Below, piece after piece: positions 7,668 to 16,642 of a stretch of 64,000 nucleotides of DNA (its first letter is position 1; each line of letters starts with the position of its first letter). The notes beneath the pieces are model-generated. The model was not told the origin of the DNA. It saw only the letters and a list, made by a program, of their open reading frames with translations, and did no database searches. Source of the stretch: Streptomyces durmitorensis. GTDB lineage: Bacteria > Actinomycetota > Actinomycetes > Streptomycetales > Streptomycetaceae. The translations under genes and the position numbers were made by a program. The stretch spans positions 8,556,001-8,620,000 of the forward strand of contig NZ_CP097289.1 in NCBI RefSeq assembly GCF_023498005.1, given 5' to 3'.

Positions 7668-8426
7668 GTGCTGAGAAGCGACCGCCAGGCGCGGATACTT
7701 GAGCATGTCGCTGCCCAAGGCAGCGCGGACGTGGCGCAGTTGTCCCTGCTCCTCGGGGTCTCGCAGGCCACCGTCCGCCGTGACCTGCGGCAGTTGAGCG
7801 ACCAGCGGCTCCTGGAGCGCACGCACGGGGGCGCGGTCCTCGGCGGCCTGAGCATCGAGGTGCCGCTGCGGCACCGGGTCGGTCAGCGCTCCCCGCAGAA
7901 GCAGGCCATCGCGCGGGCCGCCGCCCACCTGGTCCCCGCCGGTGCGGTGGTCGGTCTCACCGGTGGCAGCACCACCACGGAAGTGGCCCGTCTGCTCGCC
8001 GACCGCGGCCCCGTCACGATCGTCACGAACGCCGTCAACATCGCGGCCGCCCTCGTCCTGCGCCCGACCGTCACCCTGATCGTGGTCGGCGGCACCGCCC
8101 GCAGCGAGAGCTACGAACTGGTCGGCCCCATCGCCGAGAAGACCCTCGCCGACCACCACACGGACATCGCGTTCCTCGGCGTGGACGGCATCAGCGCCGT
8201 CCACGGGTGCACCACGCACGACCAGTTGGAGGCGGCCACCGACCGCGCCTTCGCCGGCCACAGCAGCCGCACCGTCGTGGTCGCCGACCACACCAAGATC
8301 GGCAGGGCGACGTTCGCCAAGATCTGCCCGACGGCCGGGGTGCACACCCTGGTCACCGACGCCGGTGCGCCCGGGGGCGAACTCGACGCCATCGCCGCCG
8401 TCGGCGTGCAGGTCACCGTCGCGTGA
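7668..8426 (+). CDS. DeoR-family transcriptional regulator
   Basis: 252 aa, the usual DeoR length. GTG at 7668 gives the N-terminus LRSDRQARILEHV followed by the winged helix (VAQLSLLLGVSQATVRRDL, ERTHGGAV), the classic DeoR start; the frame extends upstream but without DeoR similarity. The C-terminal sugar-phosphate isomerase-like sensor domain shows VGLTGGSTTTEVA, IVTNAVNIA, FLGVDGI and VVVADHTKIGR. These repressors release DNA on binding a sugar phosphate. It is transcribed divergently from the GH114 gene and is the expected repressor of the whole galactosaminide-type cluster. Confidence 0.92.
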   Translation: MLRSDRQARILEHVAAQGSADVAQLSLLLGVSQATVRRDLRQLSDQRLLERTHGGAVLGGLSIEVPLRHRVGQRSPQKQAIARAAAHLVPAGAVVGLTGGSTTTEVARLLADRGPVTIVTNAVNIAAALVLRPTVTLIVVGGTARSESYELVGPIAEKTLADHHTDIAFLGVDGISAVHGCTTHDQLEAATDRAFAGHSSRTVVVADHTKIGRATFAKICPTAGVHTLVTDAGAPGGELDAIAAVGVQVTVA

Positions 8427-8474
8427 GCGCTGCCGGTGCCGTCAGTTCAGCGTCGGGATTACCGGCCATGCTTT

Positions 8475-9410
8475 TCAGTGCGCGATGGAGTCGATCAGCT
8501 CGCGCGCGCCCTGGCGCAGCAGCGTCACGGCCACGGACGTGCCGAGCGTCGCCGGGTCGAGCGGCCCCGCCCATTCGTGGGCGTTGAGGACCGTCTTGCC
8601 GTCCGGGGTGAAGACGCGGGCGCGCAGCGAGAGGTCGCCGCCCCGCTCGCAGCGCGCGTACCCGGCGATGGGGGAGTTGCAGTGCCCTTGCAGGACGTGC
8701 AGGAACATGCGCTCGGCGGTGGCCTCCCGCCAGGCCTCGGGGTCGCCGAGGCCCGACACGGCGTCGATGGTCTCCGTGTCGTCCTCGCGGCACTGGAGCG
8801 CCAGGATCCCCGCGCCGATCGGCGGACACATCGTCTCCACCGACAGGACCTCGGTGACCACGTCCATACGGTCGATGCGCTCAAGGCCCGACACCGCGAG
8901 CAGCAGCGCGTCCGCGTCGCCCGCGGCCAGCTTCTCCATCCGGCGCCCGGCGTTCCCCCGCATCGGTACGCACTCCAACTCCGGGTGTGACGCCGCGAGT
9001 TGAGCGATTCGGCGCACCGACGAGGTGCCGATGCGGGTTCCCGCGGGCAGCTCGTCAAGGGTGAGCCCGCCCGGGTGGATGAGCGCGTCGCGGATGTCGT
9101 CCCGCTTGAGGAACGCGGCGAAGGTGGTGCCCGCAGGAAGCGGCCGGTCCGCCGGTACGTCCTTGACGCAGTGCACCGCGAGGTCCGCCTCACCGGCGAG
9201 CAGCGCCGCGTCGACCTCCTTGGTGAACGCGCCCTTGCCGCCGAGCTTCGAAAGGTCCCCCATCCACCGGTCGCCGGAGGTTGTGACCGGCACGACCTCC
9301 GTGCGGATCCCGGGGTGCAGCGCGGTGAGTTCGGCGCGTACGCGCTCCACCTGGGCCAGCGCCATGGGAGAGGAACGGGAGACGATGCGGATCAGCTCAG
9401 GAGCGGACAT
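8475..9410 (-). CDS. hemC: Porphobilinogen deaminase (hydroxymethylbilane synthase), orphan second copy type
   Basis: 311 aa from ATG 9410; GTG at 9419/9416 would add 2-3 residues. The enzyme joins four porphobilinogens to hydroxymethylbilane in tetrapyrrole synthesis. Diagnostic residues are present: catalytic Asp84 in VKDVP, GTSSVRR (129-135), RGNAGRR (151-157) and the dipyrromethane-cofactor Cys244 in GHCNSPIAG. The sequence departs from the canonical form (VHCVKDVP for HSMKDVP), and no other heme genes lie nearby, unlike the main hemACDB cluster. Streptomyces genomes are known to carry such a second hemC (hemC2). It converges on the DeoR gene with a 48-nt gap. Confidence 0.9.
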   Translation of the reverse strand: MSAPELIRIVSRSSPMALAQVERVRAELTALHPGIRTEVVPVTTSGDRWMGDLSKLGGKGAFTKEVDAALLAGEADLAVHCVKDVPADRPLPAGTTFAAFLKRDDIRDALIHPGGLTLDELPAGTRIGTSSVRRIAQLAASHPELECVPMRGNAGRRMEKLAAGDADALLLAVSGLERIDRMDVVTEVLSVETMCPPIGAGILALQCREDDTETIDAVSGLGDPEAWREATAERMFLHVLQGHCNSPIAGYARCERGGDLSLRARVFTPDGKTVLNAHEWAGPLDPATLGTSVAVTLLRQGARELIDSIAH

Positions 9411-9587
9411 GCGCACCACGATAGGCGCTCGCGACAGCAGTCTGTTAAGGGGCTCCTCGGTTCAGCCGGGGGCGCCGTGGCCGCCGGTCCTGGCGTGCGC
9501 GACGCCCCGGGCCCTCATAGCGTGAGAAGCAGCCGGTCACCGCCCCGCCCCCGTGCGGGCCCCGGCGTCCGTCACCCGGGAGGTCCC

Positions 9588-10067
9588 ATGTCAGCCGCCG
9601 CCGCTCACCAGCGGTCCCCGATCGTCCTCGAACGGATGGCCCCCACCCATCTGGCCGACGTCCTCGCCCTGGGGCGCGAGTTGTACGACACCTCGGTGAA
9701 GCCGTACACGTCCTGGTCCCTCTCGGCGATCGCCGGGCACATGGACGCCGATGCCTCCTCCTGCTGGGTGGCGCTCGACGGTGACGCCCTCGCCGGGTTC
9801 GTCCTCGGCTCGATGGGATTCGACCAGCGAGCGGACTGGGGGAACCTGGAGTGGATCGCCAGCGCCCCCGACTACCAGGGGCAGGGCGTCGCCAGCCATC
9901 TGGTGCAGGCCTGCTGCGCGACGTTGACCGCCGCCGGTGCCACGGCCGTCGTGACCGATGTCGAGTCGCGCAACACGGCGTCCGCCGCGCTGATGCGGCG
10001 CAACGGCTTCAAGGAGAGCGTGTCGGTCACGCTGTTCGTGCGCGACGCTCCCGACGTGGTGCTCTGA
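9588..10067 (+). CDS. GNAT family N-acetyltransferase
   Basis: 159 aa single-domain GNAT. ATG 9588 follows a good ribosome site (GGGAGG at 9578-9583). The acetyl-CoA-binding motif A is ASAPDYQGQGVASHLVQACC around residues 90-110, with the Q/RxxGxG/A signature as QGQGVA, followed by TDVESRNTASAALMRRNGF, the conserved C-terminal region. The acceptor substrate cannot be predicted. It faces the exporter gene at 10092 and may share a terminator hairpin with it. Confidence 0.88.
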   Translation: MSAAAAHQRSPIVLERMAPTHLADVLALGRELYDTSVKPYTSWSLSAIAGHMDADASSCWVALDGDALAGFVLGSMGFDQRADWGNLEWIASAPDYQGQGVASHLVQACCATLTAAGATAVVTDVESRNTASAALMRRNGFKESVSVTLFVRDAPDVVL

Positions 10068-10094
10068 GGGCCGGGCCCCTCGGCACGGCCCTCA
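10065..10094. terminator. Candidate bidirectional terminator hairpin
   Basis: TGAGGGCCG (10065-10073) and CGGCCCTCA (10086-10094) form a 9-bp stem with a 12-nt loop, and each arm contains the stop codon of one of the two convergent genes. There is no T-tract, which is common for Streptomyces terminators. Confidence 0.5.
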
Positions 10095-11612
10095 TCCCGC
10101 GCAGTCCTTCCCCGGCTCCAACGGCGGTGCGCTGACGCCCAGATGGGACTTGCAGCGCGGCGTGTTCCCCGCGTCCTCGTGCCAGGAGGCGGGCCGCGGG
10201 CGGATGAAGACCGCCGCCGCTGCCGCCGCGAGGACGAACAGGCCCGCGCAGCCCACGGCCGCCTTGCCGAACGCCGTGTTCAGCGCGTCGGGATCCGCGT
10301 ACGCCGTCCCGGAAAGGCCCACCGCCAGCGGCAGCGCGGCGACGACGAGCATCTGGGCCACCCGCGCCGCGGTGTTGTTCACGCCGCTCGCCAGGCCCGC
10401 GCGCCCCGCGTCCACCGAGGCGAGGACCGTCGCCGTCAGCGGAGCCACGAACAGGCTCATCCCCAGGCCGAGCACCACGACCGCGGGCAGGACCTCCGTG
10501 ACGTACGCGGCGCCCGGCTCGATCCGCAGCATCAGGAGCGCACCGGCGCCCGCGACCAACGGACCGGCGACCAGCGGCAGGGTGGGGCCGACCCGCCGCG
10601 ACAGATCGCCCGCCGCGGCCGACAGCAGCAGCATCAGGACCGTGATCGGGAGCGTCGCGGTGCCCGCCTGCAGTGCGTCGTAGCCGAGCGTCGTCTGCAA
10701 CTGCACCGGCAGCATGAACAAGAGCCCGCCGATGGCCGCGTACAGGCACAGCGTCATGACGTTGGCCGCGCTGAACAGGCGGGAGCGGAAGAGGGAGAGC
10801 GGCAGCATCGGGTTGCGGCGGCGGTGCTCGACCACGACGAAGGCGACTCCCGCCGCGAGGCCGCCGAGACCCGGCAGGAGAGCCACCGCCTTCGAGGAGT
10901 CTCCCGAGGCGCCGATCAGCGCGAAGCTGATGCCCGCGAGGAACAGCGCCGCAAGGCACGCCCCCGTCACGTCGAACGGCTTCTCCGTGGCGCCCTCGGC
11001 CCGGCTCTCCGGCACATGGCGGACCGCGAAGAGCACGAGCGCGGCCAGCGGAACATTGATCAGGAAGATCCACCGCCAGCCGGGACCGTCGATCAGCCAG
11101 CCGCCGAGGAACGGCCCGATCGCGCCCGCGACCCCGCCGAGCCCCGACCACGCGCCCACCGCGCGTGCCTGGTCCTGCGGCCGGAACGACGTACGCACCA
11201 GGGCGAGCGACCCCGGTGTGAGCAGCGCGCCGCCGATGCCCTGCAGGGCCCGCGCCGCGATGAGCATCCCCGCGTCCTGCGCGAGCCCGCACAGGGCGGA
11301 TGCGAGGGCGAACCACACGACGCCGATGACCAGGGTGCGCCGCCGGCCGATGCGGTCGCCGAGCGCTCCGCCGAGCAGCAGCAGGGCCGAGAGCGTGAGC
11401 ATGTAGGCGTTGACGACCCACTGGAGGGACGCGAGCGAGGTGTCCAGATCGCGGCCGAGCGTGGGCAGGGCGACGTTCACCACCGTGCCGTCCAGCATGG
11501 CCATGCCGGACGCGAGGACGGCACAGGTGAGCACCCAGCGGCCCCGCGCCGACTTCAGCGCGACGCCGCCGTCGGCGCTGTCCGTCGCCGAAGCCTTCTC
11601 CGTCGAAACCAT
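10092..11612 (-). CDS. MFS drug exporter, DHA2 family
   Basis: 506 aa with about 14 membrane helices, the size of EmrB/QacA-type proton antiporters. Helix 1 carries the DHA motif region LDGTVVNVALPTLGRDL, loop 2-3 has GGALGDRIGRRRTL (motif A), and motif C-like GLGGVAGAIGPFLGGWL appears in helix 5. It would export hydrophobic or cationic compounds. It is 15 nt downstream of a second DHA2 gene on the same strand, so the two are probably cotranscribed. The C-terminus (about 30 residues after the last helix) is hydrophilic. Confidence 0.92.
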   Translation of the reverse strand: MVSTEKASATDSADGGVALKSARGRWVLTCAVLASGMAMLDGTVVNVALPTLGRDLDTSLASLQWVVNAYMLTLSALLLLGGALGDRIGRRRTLVIGVVWFALASALCGLAQDAGMLIAARALQGIGGALLTPGSLALVRTSFRPQDQARAVGAWSGLGGVAGAIGPFLGGWLIDGPGWRWIFLINVPLAALVLFAVRHVPESRAEGATEKPFDVTGACLAALFLAGISFALIGASGDSSKAVALLPGLGGLAAGVAFVVVEHRRRNPMLPLSLFRSRLFSAANVMTLCLYAAIGGLLFMLPVQLQTTLGYDALQAGTATLPITVLMLLLSAAAGDLSRRVGPTLPLVAGPLVAGAGALLMLRIEPGAAYVTEVLPAVVVLGLGMSLFVAPLTATVLASVDAGRAGLASGVNNTAARVAQMLVVAALPLAVGLSGTAYADPDALNTAFGKAAVGCAGLFVLAAAAAAVFIRPRPASWHEDAGNTPRCKSHLGVSAPPLEPGKDCAG

Positions 11613-11627
11613 CGCCCCACCGCCGCT

Positions 11628-13154
11628 CTACATGTGCACCGTGCCGCCGTCCGCGTCCGAGTGGACGGGAGCTCCTCTGCGGTAGAGCACGACCGTAACG
11701 AGGAGGCCGAGCGCGAAGAAGACTGCCGACCACGTGTACGCGGTCGAGTAACTCTCCATCGCGGACTGGGCCTGGACCTCCGGCGTCGGTTGCTTGCCCA
11801 CCAGGTAGTTGGCCGCGGCGCTGGTCGCAAGCGAGTTGAGCAGGGCCGTGCCGATCGAACCGCCCACCTGCTGGCTGGTGTTGACCATCGCCGACGCCAC
11901 ACCCGCGTCGTGCGCGGCGACGCCCGCCGTCGCCATGCTCATCGCCGGGGCGAAGACCAGACCGAGGCCGAGACCCGCGACGAGCAGCGGCGGCAGCACG
12001 TGGGCCGCGTACCCGCTGTGCACGTCGAGGGCGGTGAGCCAGGCCATCGCGGCCGCCGCGAGACCCATGCCGAGCGGCACGATCGGCTTCGCGCCGAACC
12101 GCGGGACGAGCCAGTTGGTCGTGACGACCGAGATCACCACCATCACGGCGACCATCGGCAGGAAGGCGAGCCCCGTCTTGACGGGCGTGTAGCCGAGGAT
12201 CTGCTGGAGGTAGTACGTCAGGAACAGGAAGACGCCGAACATGCCGGCGCCCGAGATGAACATGGCGAGGAACGACGCCCCGCGGTCCCGGTCGAGCACC
12301 ACCCGCAGCGGAAGGAGCGGATGTTCGGCCCGCGTCTGCCACCAGGCGAAAGCCGCGACCAGGACGGCGCCGACGACCAGGAACCCCCAGGTGTCGACGT
12401 CGCTCCAGGCGTGCGTCTCGGCGTTCGAGAAGCCGTAGACGATGCAGAACAGGCCCGCGGAGACCAGCAGCGTGCCGGGGACGTCCAACTTCGGCCGGTC
12501 CGCGGGCCTGCCCCCGTGCAGCAGCCGGGCGCCGCCCAGCATGGCGAGCACGGCGAAGATGAGGTTCACGTACAGGCACCAGCGCCAGTCCAGATACTCG
12601 GTCAGGACGCCGCCGAGGAGCAGGCCGACCGCGCCGCCCGCGCCCGCGATGGCGCCGTAGATGCCGAACGCCTTCGCCCGCTCCTTGGGGTCCGTGAACG
12701 TCGTGGTGAGCAGGGAGAGCGCGGCGGGCGCGAGGAGCGCGCCGAAGACGCCCTGGAGGGCGCGGGCCACCACGAGCATGGTGAAGCTGGTCGCCGCGCC
12801 ACCGAGGGCCGAGGCGAGGGCGAAGCCGCCGAGACCGGCGAGGAAGACCACCTTGCGGCCCACCAGGTCGGCGATCCGCCCGCCGAGGAGCAGCAGGCTG
12901 CCGAAGGCGAGTGCGTACGCGGTGACGATCCACTGGCGGTTGCCGTCGCTGAACCCGAGATCCTGCTGGGCCGACGGCAGCGCGATGTTCACGATCGTCG
13001 CATCGAGGACCACCATGAGTTGGGCGATCCCCACGATCCCGAGGATCAGCCAGCGGTGCTCGTGGCTCCCGCCGCTCGGATGTGGGGGAGAGGACGCCGA
13101 GGATCCCGCGGTCTGCACCGCATCGAAGGGCTCAGGCGCGGGCGAGCGGTCCAT
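11628..13154 (-). CDS. MFS drug exporter, DHA2 family (first of tandem pair)
   Basis: 508 aa, about 14 helices. ATG 13154 is chosen because GGAGG lies just upstream; a frame extension to 13184 adds ten residues without a site. Motifs: LDATIVNIALPSAQQDLGF in helix 1, GGRIADLVGRKVVF (motif A), GAIAGAGGAVGLLLGG (motif C). It resembles the downstream exporter in order of motifs but not closely in sequence, so the pair looks like two related pumps and not a recent duplication. No dedicated regulator is adjacent. Confidence 0.92.
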   Translation of the reverse strand: MDRSPAPEPFDAVQTAGSSASSPPHPSGGSHEHRWLILGIVGIAQLMVVLDATIVNIALPSAQQDLGFSDGNRQWIVTAYALAFGSLLLLGGRIADLVGRKVVFLAGLGGFALASALGGAATSFTMLVVARALQGVFGALLAPAALSLLTTTFTDPKERAKAFGIYGAIAGAGGAVGLLLGGVLTEYLDWRWCLYVNLIFAVLAMLGGARLLHGGRPADRPKLDVPGTLLVSAGLFCIVYGFSNAETHAWSDVDTWGFLVVGAVLVAAFAWWQTRAEHPLLPLRVVLDRDRGASFLAMFISGAGMFGVFLFLTYYLQQILGYTPVKTGLAFLPMVAVMVVISVVTTNWLVPRFGAKPIVPLGMGLAAAAMAWLTALDVHSGYAAHVLPPLLVAGLGLGLVFAPAMSMATAGVAAHDAGVASAMVNTSQQVGGSIGTALLNSLATSAAANYLVGKQPTPEVQAQSAMESYSTAYTWSAVFFALGLLVTVVLYRRGAPVHSDADGGTVHM

Positions 13155-13313
13155 CGGTGCCTCCAGACGCCCCCCGCCACACAAGACATCCCCGTCACAC
13201 CGTAGGCGCGCTGGTCACAGGCCGCGACCGGGGCACGGCAGGGCCGGGCCCCGGACGGACGACCGGTCGGTTCCGCGGGCGGGTGATCAGCACTGCGGAC
13301 CGCGGGTGGGCGG

Positions 13314-13727
13314 TCAGCTCTGCGGCTCGCTGATGTTGACCATCCAGGGGACGCCGAAGCGGTCCGTGCACATGCCGAAGACGTCGCCCCACATCTGCTT
13401 CTCCAGCGGCACGGCCACCGAGGCGCCGGCGGAGAGCTTCTCCCAGTAGCCGCGCAGCTCGGCGTCGTCGTCTCCGCTGAGGCTCACCGAGAAGTTGCTG
13501 CCGGGGGTGTGCTGCATGCCGGGCGGGGTGTCGGCGCCCATCAGGGTGAAGCCGTTCGGTGCCTCCAGCATGCCGTGCATGATCTGGTCGGCCTCCGGAG
13601 TGCCCTGGTGGCCGGCTTCGCCGAAGGTGTTCAGGGCCAGGTCGCCGCCGAAGACCTCCTTGTAGAACTCCAGCGCTTGGCGGGCATCGCCGCCGAAGCT
13701 CAGATACGGGTTGAGACGCGAGGCCAT
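13314..13727 (-). CDS. VOC superfamily protein (PhnB/YjdN-like glyoxalase fold)
   Basis: 137 aa with a strong ribosome site (GGGAGG) before ATG 13727. N-terminal LNPYLSFGGDARQALEFYKEVFGG and C-terminal WGDVFGMCTDRFGVPWMVNI are the two beta-alpha-beta-beta-beta halves of the PhnB-type vicinal-oxygen-chelate family. These small cytoplasmic proteins include metal-dependent dioxygenase- or isomerase-like members, but most PhnB-like ones have no proven reaction. It is isolated, 160 nt from the exporter gene. Confidence 0.88.
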   Translation of the reverse strand: MASRLNPYLSFGGDARQALEFYKEVFGGDLALNTFGEAGHQGTPEADQIMHGMLEAPNGFTLMGADTPPGMQHTPGSNFSVSLSGDDDAELRGYWEKLSAGASVAVPLEKQMWGDVFGMCTDRFGVPWMVNISEPQS

Positions 13728-14021
13728 GAAAACCTCCCAGATCGGGGTGAACGGTCAGTTGCGCGGAGATTAGCGCGGCCCACTGACAACGGCCCGTCGG
13801 GCGGCATGCGGCAGGTCGTCCCTTGAGGCACGGAAAGGCACGTCGTCCCTTGATGGACGGATAGGCCGCCGAATGTCGCGCCCGGTTATTCAATCTTCAT
13901 CAAATCCGGTCCGGCATCCGGACAGGCCTCTTGTGTGCGGACTGTATGCGAAATACGTTCTGCCGTATTCCTTGATCGTCCACGATCAGCCCGGAACCAC
14001 CCCTGGCGGAGGTACCTACCC

Positions 14022-15632
14022 GTGCGCCGAAAAGCGGTTGCCCTCGCGGCAGTTGCCCTGGTGATGTCCCTGACGGCGGGCTGCGGCTCCCTGCAGTCCT
14101 CGGCCACCGAGGTCGGCGGTGAGCGCATGACCGACGACCGTCCCGTGCGCGACGGCGGCACCCTCACCGTCGCCCTCAACGCCGACCCGGACAAGCTCGA
14201 TCCGACCCTCGCGCAGACCCTCGTGGGCCGCACCGTCTTCGCCGGGATGTGCGAGAAGCTCTACGACATCGACGAGCACGGGACCGTGATCCCGCAGCTC
14301 GCCACGGCCCTTCCCAAGACGTCGAAGGACGGCCGCACCGTCACCTTCGGCCTGCGCAAGGGCCTGAAGTTCAGCGACGGGACGAAGCTGGACGCGGAGG
14401 CCGCCGTCACCTCGCTGCTGCGCCACCGCGACCTCGCGGGCTCGGCGCGCGCCACCGAACTCGCCCCGCTGGCCGGGGCGAAGGCGACCGGACCGTACAC
14501 GGTGGAGCTCACGCTCAAGCAGGCCTACGTGCCGCTGACCGCCGTCCTGGCGGACCGCTCGGGCATGGTGATGTCGCCGACCGCACTCAAGAAGTACGGC
14601 AAGAACTTCACCAACCACCCCTCCTGCGTGGGCCCGTTCAAGTACGTGGAGCGCGTCGGCGGCGACCGCATCGTGCTCGCCAAGGACCCCAACTACTACG
14701 CGGCCGACCAGGTCCACCTCGACAAAGTGATCTACAAGCCGATACCCGACGGCAATGTCCGCCTGGCCAACCTGCGCTCCGGCGACATCCAGGTCGGCGA
14801 CCAGATGACCCCCGTCGACGTCCGCAGCGCGCTGACCGAGCCCGGCCTCCAACTCTTCAACTCGCCCTCGCTCGGCTACCAGGGCATCGGCCTCAACGTG
14901 GGAAACGTGAAGGGCCTCGGGCAGAAGCCCGGGCGCATCGACACGCCCCTCGCGCGCGAGCCGAAGGTCCGTGAGGCGTTCGAGCTCGCCATCGACCGCG
15001 ATCTCATCAACAAGGTCGTCTTCCAGGGCATGTTCGAGCCCGCCTGCGGCCCCGTCTCACCCGAGTCCGCCATCGCGCCCGGCGTCAAGGCGTCCGTCTG
15101 CCCCGAGCGGGACGTCGCCAAGGCCAAGCGGCTCCTGAAGGAGGCCGGGGTGAAGACGCCGGTCCGCATCGAGCTGAAGGTGTCCACGACGCCCGAGTCC
15201 AGCCGCCTCGGACAAGTCGTCCAGGCCATGACCAAGGAAGCGGGGTTCGCCGTCACCTTGCGCCCCACCGAGTACGCCACGATGCTCGAAGAGACCGACT
15301 CCGGGAAGTACGACGCCTTCACCAGCGGCTGGTCCGGGCGGCTCGACCCGGACGGCAACATCGCCAGCTTCCTGCAGACACGCGGCGCGATGAACGCCTA
15401 CGGCCTCTCGGACCCGACCATCGACCGCCTCGTCGAGCGCGGCCGCACCGAGGCCGACCCGGACGAACGCGCCAAGATCTACGCGGAGTTGACCCACCGC
15501 GCGCAGGAGAGGCGCGGGCTCATCTACCTCTACCGGCAGAAGAACTACATCGTCACCGGCAAGGACGTCGCGGGCGTCCGCGTCTACGGCGACGGCCTGG
15601 TCCGCGTCACGACTGCGGGGTACGCGCGATGA
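14022..15632 (+). CDS. Peptide/oligopeptide ABC transporter substrate-binding lipoprotein (SBP family 5)
   Basis: 536 aa. GTG 14022 is preceded by GGCGGAGG (14005-14012). The signal VRRKAVALAAVALVMSLTAGC ends in a lipobox with Cys about residue 20. The mature protein begins RDGGTLTVALNADPDKLDPT, the usual family-5 start, and includes ATALPKTSKDGRTVTFGLRKGLKFSDG, typical of DppA/OppA proteins. It would capture a peptide or related amide outside the cell for the DppBCDF-type genes that follow. The 294 nt upstream (13728-14021) contain no gene; I assume they hold the operon promoter. Confidence 0.93.
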   Translation: MRRKAVALAAVALVMSLTAGCGSLQSSATEVGGERMTDDRPVRDGGTLTVALNADPDKLDPTLAQTLVGRTVFAGMCEKLYDIDEHGTVIPQLATALPKTSKDGRTVTFGLRKGLKFSDGTKLDAEAAVTSLLRHRDLAGSARATELAPLAGAKATGPYTVELTLKQAYVPLTAVLADRSGMVMSPTALKKYGKNFTNHPSCVGPFKYVERVGGDRIVLAKDPNYYAADQVHLDKVIYKPIPDGNVRLANLRSGDIQVGDQMTPVDVRSALTEPGLQLFNSPSLGYQGIGLNVGNVKGLGQKPGRIDTPLAREPKVREAFELAIDRDLINKVVFQGMFEPACGPVSPESAIAPGVKASVCPERDVAKAKRLLKEAGVKTPVRIELKVSTTPESSRLGQVVQAMTKEAGFAVTLRPTEYATMLEETDSGKYDAFTSGWSGRLDPDGNIASFLQTRGAMNAYGLSDPTIDRLVERGRTEADPDERAKIYAELTHRAQERRGLIYLYRQKNYIVTGKDVAGVRVYGDGLVRVTTAGYAR

Positions 15633-16642
15633 GCCTCAGCCCCCTGCGCCTGGGTCCCGCCCGCTCGATCACCCCGCGGCTGAGCCCCATGACGGCCTAC
15701 ATCCTCACCCGGCTCCGGCAGTCATGCATCACGCTCGTCCTCGTGAGCATGGTCGTCTTCGCCGGGATCCGCGCCCTGCCCGGCGACCCCGCGCTCGCCC
15801 TCGCCGGCGAGGAGCGCAGCCCCGAGGCGCTCGCCGCGGTCCGCGAGAGCTACGGCCTGGACGACAACATCGTCATCCAGTACGGGCGGTTCATCGGCCA
15901 CGCGATCACCGGTGACCTCGGGACCTCCTCACGCACCGGCCTCCCCGTCGCCGACGCGATCACCGCGGCCCTGCCCATCACCCTCGAACTGGCCGCCCTC
16001 TCCTTGCTGTTGGCGGTCACCGTCGGCATCGGCGCGGGCATCGTCGCCGCCGTGCGGCGCGGAAAGCCGGAGGAGTGGCTGGCCAACGCCCTCGCCCTCC
16101 TCGGGCTCTCCATCCCCACCTTCTGGCTGGGCATCGTCCTGGTCCTCGGGTTCGCCATCGCCCTACCGGTCTTCTCGGCATCCGGATACGTTCCCTTCGG
16201 TACGGACCCGCTCGACAACCTGCGCCGCATGGTGCTGCCCGCGATCGTCCTCGGCTCGGGCCTCGCCGCCGTGGTGATGCGCCAGACACGGGCGGCGATG
16301 CTCGACTCGCTCTCCGCCGACTACGTACGCACCGCGCGGGCCAAGGGCCTGTCCCGGCGCGAGGTCATCGGCGGGCACGCGCTGCGCAACTCCCTGGTGA
16401 CGGTCGTGACCGTGCTCGGGCTCCAGCTCGGCCACCTCATCTCGGGCGCCGTCGTCACCGAGCAGATCTTCGTCCTGCCCGGCTTCGGCAAACTCACCAT
16501 CGACGCCGTCTTCACCCGCGACTACGCGACCCTGCAAGGCGTGGTGCTGTGCACCTCCGCCGCGTACATCCTCATCAACCTGCTGGTCGACGTGGCGTAT
16601 TCGGTCATCGACCCGCGCATCCGGCTCGGAGGTGCCCGGTGA
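15629..16642 (+). CDS. Peptide ABC transporter permease (DppB type)
   Basis: 337 aa. The start overlaps the upstream stop as ATGA (15629-15632). An ATG at 15689 (MTAYILTRLRQS) is a possible shorter start that matches family N-termini better. Six helices, GLDDNIVIQYGRFIGHAITGDLGTS in the long periplasmic loop typical of DppB/OppB, and the EAA-type loop SADYVRTARAKGLSRREVIG near residue 230. It forms half of the importer channel. Confidence 0.92.
   Translation: MSLSPLRLGPARSITPRLSPMTAYILTRLRQSCITLVLVSMVVFAGIRALPGDPALALAGEERSPEALAAVRESYGLDDNIVIQYGRFIGHAITGDLGTSSRTGLPVADAITAALPITLELAALSLLLAVTVGIGAGIVAAVRRGKPEEWLANALALLGLSIPTFWLGIVLVLGFAIALPVFSASGYVPFGTDPLDNLRRMVLPAIVLGSGLAAVVMRQTRAAMLDSLSADYVRTARAKGLSRREVIGGHALRNSLVTVVTVLGLQLGHLISGAVVTEQIFVLPGFGKLTIDAVFTRDYATLQGVVLCTSAAYILINLLVDVAYSVIDPRIRLGGAR

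Noticed and set aside
10143..13205. 1020-codon open frame antisense to the two DHA2 exporters
   Set aside because: Arg/Glu/Gln/His-rich composition typical of a high-GC shadow frame; both exporters on the other strand have full family motifs and ribosome sites.
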